From contig CAJULK010000015.1 in assembly GCA_910587455.1 (NCBI GenBank), forward strand, positions 1-35,967: DNA of 35,967 nucleotides. The letters run 5' to 3'. Below, in pieces: positions 32,013-35,967 of the stretch. The notes under the pieces are model-generated. The model saw only the letters and a list, made by a program, of their open reading frames with translations. It was not told the origin of the DNA and did no database searches. Made by a program: the position numbers and the translations under genes. Numbering within the stretch: position 1 is the stretch's first letter; each line of letters opens with the position of its first letter. This stretch comes from an uncultured Christensenellaceae bacterium (lineage in GTDB: Bacteria > Bacillota > Clostridia > Christensenellales > Pumilibacteraceae).

Positions 32013-33014
32013 CTATATCGCTATGACCGCCGTAGTAATGAGCAAGTACAACACATACAGCACGGGCGGCACGGCATTAGCCGCCTGCACGCCCAAGAAC
32101 GCGCCTATATGTTTTGTTCTGTTCTTTGCAAGCATCATAACAAGCGTGGTCAAAGTGGCTGCCGCGCCGAATATCAAAAGAAACTTCGAATCGAGATTCG
32201 GGATATATATATTCGACGCGCCGCTACCGAACGAGAATACGTCGGCGACAAACAGTATTGTAAAGTTGAATATGTTGGAGCCTATGATGTTCCCCGCCGC
32301 CGTATCGAAGTTGCCGCGGAAACACAGCGTGACCGAGGATATAAGCTCGGGCAGGCTCGTCGCCACACCCAAAAGCAATGCGCCCGCAAACGTCTTTCCC
32401 AGCCCGAGCATTTCCGATACGAGATCGGAAAAATACGTCATTGCTATCGACGCGCCGATGAGCACTGCCGCGCATATGCAAAACCTTATTACAGCCTGTT
32501 TGAGCGTCAGGCTGTCCTTGCACTTGTCCCCGTCGCTTTCGGACGTTTTGGGCATTTTTTGTATGAACAGAATGTACAGCACGAGAATTACGGGCGATAC
32601 CGCCGAATACCACGTCAACCGCATATATTCGGCAAAGTAAAGTCCTATTGCGACAAGCCCGTACATCCCGAGCGCAACCGAAAGCGCCAGATAGTAAAAC
32701 TTCGAAAACCTCGCCTTTCGAAACCCGCGCGAAAACACCAACAGCATAACGCCGAAAAACGCAAGGTTCACAAGGTCCGAGCCGAGTATATTGCCGAGCA
32801 CAAGCTCGTTCTCGCGCACTACCCACACCGCGGTAAGCGACGTGAAAAGTTCGGGCAGGCTCGTAACCGCGGCAAGCATGACGCCGCCGATAAACGCACC
32901 CGATATCTTGCTCTTTGCGTCTATGATATCCACGTACTTTCCGAGCTTCATGGACAGAAACACTATGAGCGCAACCATCAACATATAACCGATGTAAACT
33001 ACTGCGTCGGGCAA
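32013..33014 (-). CDS. sodium/calcium antiporter (CaCA family, YrbG-like)
   Basis: This 333-aa membrane protein exchanges cations, probably Ca2+ for Na+. The two inverted alpha repeats are clear: VTSLPELFTSLTAV...GNILGSDLVNLAFF in the first half and GVATSLPELISSVTL...GNIIGSNIFNFTIL in the second. About ten membrane helices are expected. The start appears to be TTG at 33014: AAAGGAG is 6 nt upstream of it, and the frame is conserved from there (YIGYMLMVALIVFLSMKLG). It lies 11 bp after the radical SAM gene in the metG operon. Confidence 0.92.
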   Translation of the reverse strand: MPDAVVYIGYMLMVALIVFLSMKLGKYVDIIDAKSKISGAFIGGVMLAAVTSLPELFTSLTAVWVVRENELVLGNILGSDLVNLAFFGVMLLVFSRGFRKARFSKFYYLALSVALGMYGLVAIGLYFAEYMRLTWYSAVSPVILVLYILFIQKMPKTSESDGDKCKDSLTLKQAVIRFCICAAVLIGASIAMTYFSDLVSEMLGLGKTFAGALLLGVATSLPELISSVTLCFRGNFDTAAGNIIGSNIFNFTILFVADVFSFGSGASNIYIPNLDSKFLLIFGAAATLTTLVMMLAKNRTKHIGAFLGVQAANAVPPVLYVLYLLITTAVIAI

Positions 33015-33025
33015 ATCGGACTCCT

Positions 33026-33634
33026 TTAATTGTAGTTGTCGGGCACGTACTCGCGCACGCGCAGCGGTATGCCGAGCTTTTCGGCCACGGCTTTACATTC
33101 TTCTATATCGTCCACGCCTATAGTATCTACGACCGTAAATACAACGGCAATGCCCGCATTTTTGCACGAACGGGCAAAATCGAGCACCGCGCCGAACGCC
33201 GCGTCTCCGAACTTCGAACGCGTGATCTCCGCGTACTTTTGCGTATTCGACTGATTGAGCGATACCGACACGACGTCGAAGTCTTTGAGCTCTTTCGAAA
33301 TATCGCGGCAGTTCACAAGGCTGCCCAGCCCGTTGGTATTCAGCCGCAGTCGGTATCCCGCCGCCTTGAACCGCTTTGCGCACTCTGCGAGCACGTCCAT
33401 CTTCTCGGTCGGCTCGCCGAATCCGCAAAAAACGATTTCGTCGTCCGTCCTGCCTTCGAGCGCCGCGAACGCGCGCATAACGTCGTCGGCGGTCGGCTCG
33501 CGCTCCAACCACAGCGGCGTGTCTTTTACTCCGTCGCCCGTGTTGCGTATACAGAACGCACAGGCGTTGGCGCACCTGTTCGTAATATTGACGTACGCCC
33601 GTCCGTCCAAAAGATAAACGTAATTATCAGCCAT
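33026..33634 (-). CDS. TatD-linked radical SAM protein
   Basis: This 202-aa protein is a compact radical SAM enzyme. The cluster-binding cysteines are in CANACAFC (residues 22-29, CxxxCxxC). FCGFGEPTEKMDVL is the GGEP-like SAM-binding region, and LNTNG and VVSVSLNQSN follow. It matches the family often found next to tatD, whose reaction is unknown. The gene overlaps tatD by 8 bp, so the two are translationally coupled. Confidence 0.9.
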   Translation of the reverse strand: MADNYVYLLDGRAYVNITNRCANACAFCIRNTGDGVKDTPLWLEREPTADDVMRAFAALEGRTDDEIVFCGFGEPTEKMDVLAECAKRFKAAGYRLRLNTNGLGSLVNCRDISKELKDFDVVSVSLNQSNTQKYAEITRSKFGDAAFGAVLDFARSCKNAGIAVVFTVVDTIGVDDIEECKAVAEKLGIPLRVREYVPDNYN

Positions 33635-34400
33635 TTATACCGAACACCTTCATAGCGTTTTGCGCCGTCGCAATCTCGATCTCCTCGGGGGATACCCTGC
33701 GAAGCTCGGCGAGCTTGTCGCGCACGTATGCAACGTTTTTGGGATAGTTTATCCCGTGCCTGATCGGCTCGGGGGTCAGGTACGGCGAATCGGTTTCGAT
33801 AAGCAGCCTGTCCGTCGGGACCGCTTCCGCCGCCCGCCACAGATTTACGGCATTCTTATACGTAACCGTGCCCGAAAAAGAAATGTAAAAACCTTTTTTT
33901 ACAAAATGCTCGGCGACTTCCGCAGAACTCGAAAAGCAATGCAACACCGCGCCGTTCGGGAATTCGCGCGTTTTGCAGAATTCGGTAAAGTCGCCGTAGC
34001 TGTCGCGCATGTGAAATATCATGGGCAGCTCGAGTTCGCGCGCGAGATCGTACTGCGCCGACATTGCGGCAAGCTGTCCCGTTCGATCGGAGTTCGGACG
34101 GTGGTAATCGAGCCCGATCTCGCCCACGGCGACGACTTTCTTCCTGCCTGCGAGGGCGCGAAGCACGCTTATGTTTTCGGGCGTAACGGTGTCCGCGTCG
34201 TAAGGGTGCACCCCCACCGTAGCGTATACTTTGACATATTTTTGCGCAAGCTCGACGCACTGTCGCGAAGACGGCACGTCGCAGCCCACAGCCAACAGAT
34301 ACCCGAGCCCGTCGGCCGACATCGAATCTACTATTGCCTGCGCGCCGCCTACCGGCTCGAACTCCTCGTCGTATATGTGCGAATGGGAATCTATCAGCAT
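33627..34400 (-). CDS. tatD: TatD-family metal-dependent DNase/hydrolase
   Basis: This 257-aa TIM-barrel hydrolase uses two metal ions and in relatives has 3'-5' exonuclease or deoxyribonuclease activity. The opening LIDSHSHIYDEEF has the HxH metal site. Further ligands are in GEIGLDYH, PMIFHMRDSYGDF and VLHCFSSSAEVAEHF, with the late Asp in LLIETDSPYLTPEP. The length is typical. Its ATG overlaps the metG stop by 7 bp, and GGTGA lies upstream within metG. It leads directly into the radical SAM gene. Confidence 0.95.
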   Translation of the reverse strand: MLIDSHSHIYDEEFEPVGGAQAIVDSMSADGLGYLLAVGCDVPSSRQCVELAQKYVKVYATVGVHPYDADTVTPENISVLRALAGRKKVVAVGEIGLDYHRPNSDRTGQLAAMSAQYDLARELELPMIFHMRDSYGDFTEFCKTREFPNGAVLHCFSSSAEVAEHFVKKGFYISFSGTVTYKNAVNLWRAAEAVPTDRLLIETDSPYLTPEPIRHGINYPKNVAYVRDKLAELRRVSPEEIEIATAQNAMKVFGING

Positions 34401-35967
34401 ATCTTGTCACCGGCTTTGCCGTCGGGACGTATCAGCCGCGGCACGTCGTCCTCGTCCACCGCGCACAAAAGCATCCCTTCCGAAACGATCCCGCACAGCT
34501 TGCACGGCTTTAAGTTGGAAACAAGCGCCGCTTTCGTTCCGACAAGCTCCTCGGGCTTGTACGCCTTGGCTATGCCGGACACGACGGTGCGGCGGCGCGT
34601 GCCGTCGAACACCGTCAACTTCAACAGCTTATTCGACTTTTCGGGCTTGACGGCTTCCTCGATATCTACGACGCGAATGTCGGACTTGAAGAAATCGTCT
34701 ATCGTTATAAGTTCGGACGCATCTTCCGTCTTTTCCGTTTTTTTGTTTTCTTCCGCTTTTGCCGGCGTTTTATCGGCGGTCGCTTCCGCTATTTTCATGA
34801 GTTCGTCAAGCTCCTTTTTAATGTCCAATCTGTTGAGTATAGGTTCGATCTCCGTCGTGGAATATTTGTATACGGCGCCGTAATGCGCGCCCGTAAAATC
34901 TTCGGGCACGGGCAGTCCCAACCCGTTGAATATACGGCGGGGATAGCCTGTGAGGAATGGCAGCAAGAGATTGGCGCAAACGCGTATGGCTTCCAAAAGA
35001 TTGTATATAACCGCATTGAGCCGCACTGCGTCGCCCTGTTTTTTCAGTTCCCACGGCTTGTTCGCGTCGATATACTTGTTAGCCTTGTCTATAACGTCGA
35101 ATATTCTGCCGAGCGCCTTGCTCAAAAGCGGCTTGTCCATATCGGCACGAACCGCGTCGAGCAGTCCGTTTACGGCCGCGACGAATTGCTCGTCGGCTGC
35201 GTTCGGCTCGGGCTTTGACGTTTTGCCGTCGAAATACTGACGGCTCATCGCAAACGTGCGTCTTACGAGATTGCCCAAATCGTTTACTATGTCGTTGTTT
35301 ATGACCGACAGCAGTTGTTCGTTAGTATACGCGCTGTCGTCGCCGAACGGCATCGACGAGAGCAGATAGTAGCGCAGCGCGTCCACACCGTAGCGGTCGG
35401 ACAGGATAAACGGATCGACGACGTTGCCTTTGGATTTGCTCATCTTGTCGCCGTCGAGCATGATCCACCCGTGTCCGTAAACGCGCTTTGGCAGAGGAAG
35501 ATCGAGCGCCATGAGGATTGCAGGCCACACGATAGCGTGGAACCTGACTATCTCTTTTGCCATGACGTGCATGTCGCACGGCCAATATTTTTCGAACTTG
35601 CCGTCCGACAGTGCCGTGATATAATTGGGCAGTGCGTCTATCCACACGTAAATTACGTGTTTGGGATCGAACGGAACTTTTATGCCCCAATCGAACGACG
35701 TGCGCGTGACCGCAAGGTCGTTTAGCCCCTTGTCTATGAAATTATTGACCATTTCCTTGACGCGCGAATCGGGCTGCAAAAAATCGGTTTCGGTCAGCAG
35801 CTTGCGAATACGGTCGGCGTACTTGCTCAGACGGAAAAAATAACATTCCTCTTTTGCGTCGCGCACCGGTCTGCCGCAGTCGGGACATTTCCCGTCGACG
35901 AGCTGAGATTCAGTCCAGAACGATTCGCACGGCTCGCAATACTTGCCCGAATATTCGGACTTGTAAA
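34394..35967 (-). CDS. metG: methionyl-tRNA synthetase (5' part outside the window)
   Basis: Methionyl-tRNA synthetase charges tRNA-Met. The window holds the last 523 codons; the N-terminal part with the HIGH motif lies beyond the right edge. The frame is open to the window end. The zinc-binding region shows CEPC and CPDC near the cut. The catalytic KMSKS loop reads DKMSKSKGNVVD, and the anticodon-binding helical domain follows. After a Lys/Glu-rich linker the C-terminal EMAP/tRNA-binding domain is present (DDFFKSDIRVVDIEEAVKPEKSNKLLKLTV). It is the first visible gene of an operon with tatD and the radical SAM gene; its promoter is outside the window. Confidence 0.96.
   Translation of the reverse strand, partial: YKSEYSGKYCEPCESFWTESQLVDGKCPDCGRPVRDAKEECYFFRLSKYADRIRKLLTETDFLQPDSRVKEMVNNFIDKGLNDLAVTRTSFDWGIKVPFDPKHVIYVWIDALPNYITALSDGKFEKYWPCDMHVMAKEIVRFHAIVWPAILMALDLPLPKRVYGHGWIMLDGDKMSKSKGNVVDPFILSDRYGVDALRYYLLSSMPFGDDSAYTNEQLLSVINNDIVNDLGNLVRRTFAMSRQYFDGKTSKPEPNAADEQFVAAVNGLLDAVRADMDKPLLSKALGRIFDVIDKANKYIDANKPWELKKQGDAVRLNAVIYNLLEAIRVCANLLLPFLTGYPRRIFNGLGLPVPEDFTGAHYGAVYKYSTTEIEPILNRLDIKKELDELMKIAEATADKTPAKAEENKKTEKTEDASELITIDDFFKSDIRVVDIEEAVKPEKSNKLLKLTVFDGTRRRTVVSGIAKAYKPEELVGTKAALVSNLKPCKLCGIVSEGMLLCAVDEDDVPRLIRPDGKAGDKIC

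Overview
The window looks like chromosomal DNA from an uncultured member of the Clostridia (Bacillota). The evidence is a DnaD-family protein next to a DnaI-like helicase loader, a possible Spo0A-C-type DNA-binding protein, many near-consensus sigma-A promoters with 17-bp spacing, strong AGGAGG-type ribosome binding sites, compact rho-independent terminators, a ferritin of the FtnA type and a NifS/NifU pair. The genetic code appears standard: TGA ends many intact genes and is not found inside them. Most of the window is ordinary housekeeping chromosome. The exception is an AT-richer island at about 13.3-14.7 kb, just downstream of a tRNA-Thr gene, which holds broken genes.

Layout. 0-2.1 kb: ssrA (tmRNA, minus strand) with an unusually long tag, a TetR regulator, and a divergent small membrane protein. 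2.1-4.1 kb: lgt with an acidic tail and a zinc-ribbon protein. 4.2-8.3 kb: a MarR regulator followed by two half-transporters forming a heterodimeric ABC exporter, with a clear operator over the promoter. 8.5-10.3 kb: nifS-nifU for Fe-S cluster assembly. 10.3-10.55 kb: an isolated promoter, 24-codon ORF and terminator unit. 10.6-12.9 kb: a Na/Pi cotransporter with a PhoU-like domain and a possible Spo0A-C-like protein. 13.0-13.3 kb: tRNA-Thr(CGT) preceded by a 65-bp duplication of its own 5' part and leader. 13.3-14.7 kb: structured leader, broken UDG-like gene and a lipoprotein remnant. 14.7-16.9 kb: ferritin, a Maa-type acetyltransferase and cysK. 17.1-17.4 kb: tRNA-Gly(CCC) and tRNA-Pro(AGG). 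17.4-20.3 kb: glf and a frameshifted leucine-rich-repeat lipoprotein. 20.3-24.4 kb: sbcD-sbcC. 24.4-26.8 kb: DnaD-like and DnaI-like replication proteins. 26.8-29.4 kb: a small kinase-like protein, an AraC regulator and a membrane-bound XRE regulator. 29.4-36 kb: a tightly packed minus-strand operon of eight genes, beginning with metG (cut by the window end) and tatD.

Working relationships. MarR most likely represses its own ABC exporter operon. NifS supplies sulfur to NifU. SbcC and SbcD form one nuclease. The DnaD-like and DnaI-like proteins probably act together in loading the replicative helicase. TatD and its linked radical SAM protein overlap. No CRISPR array, insertion sequence or prophage was seen. 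The strongest leads are the expanded tmRNA tag, the small promoter-peptide-terminator unit, the tRNA-Thr 5' duplication with its adjoining island, the A34-type tRNA-Pro, possible leaderless genes, and the metG-tatD-radical SAM-DUF3737 operon.
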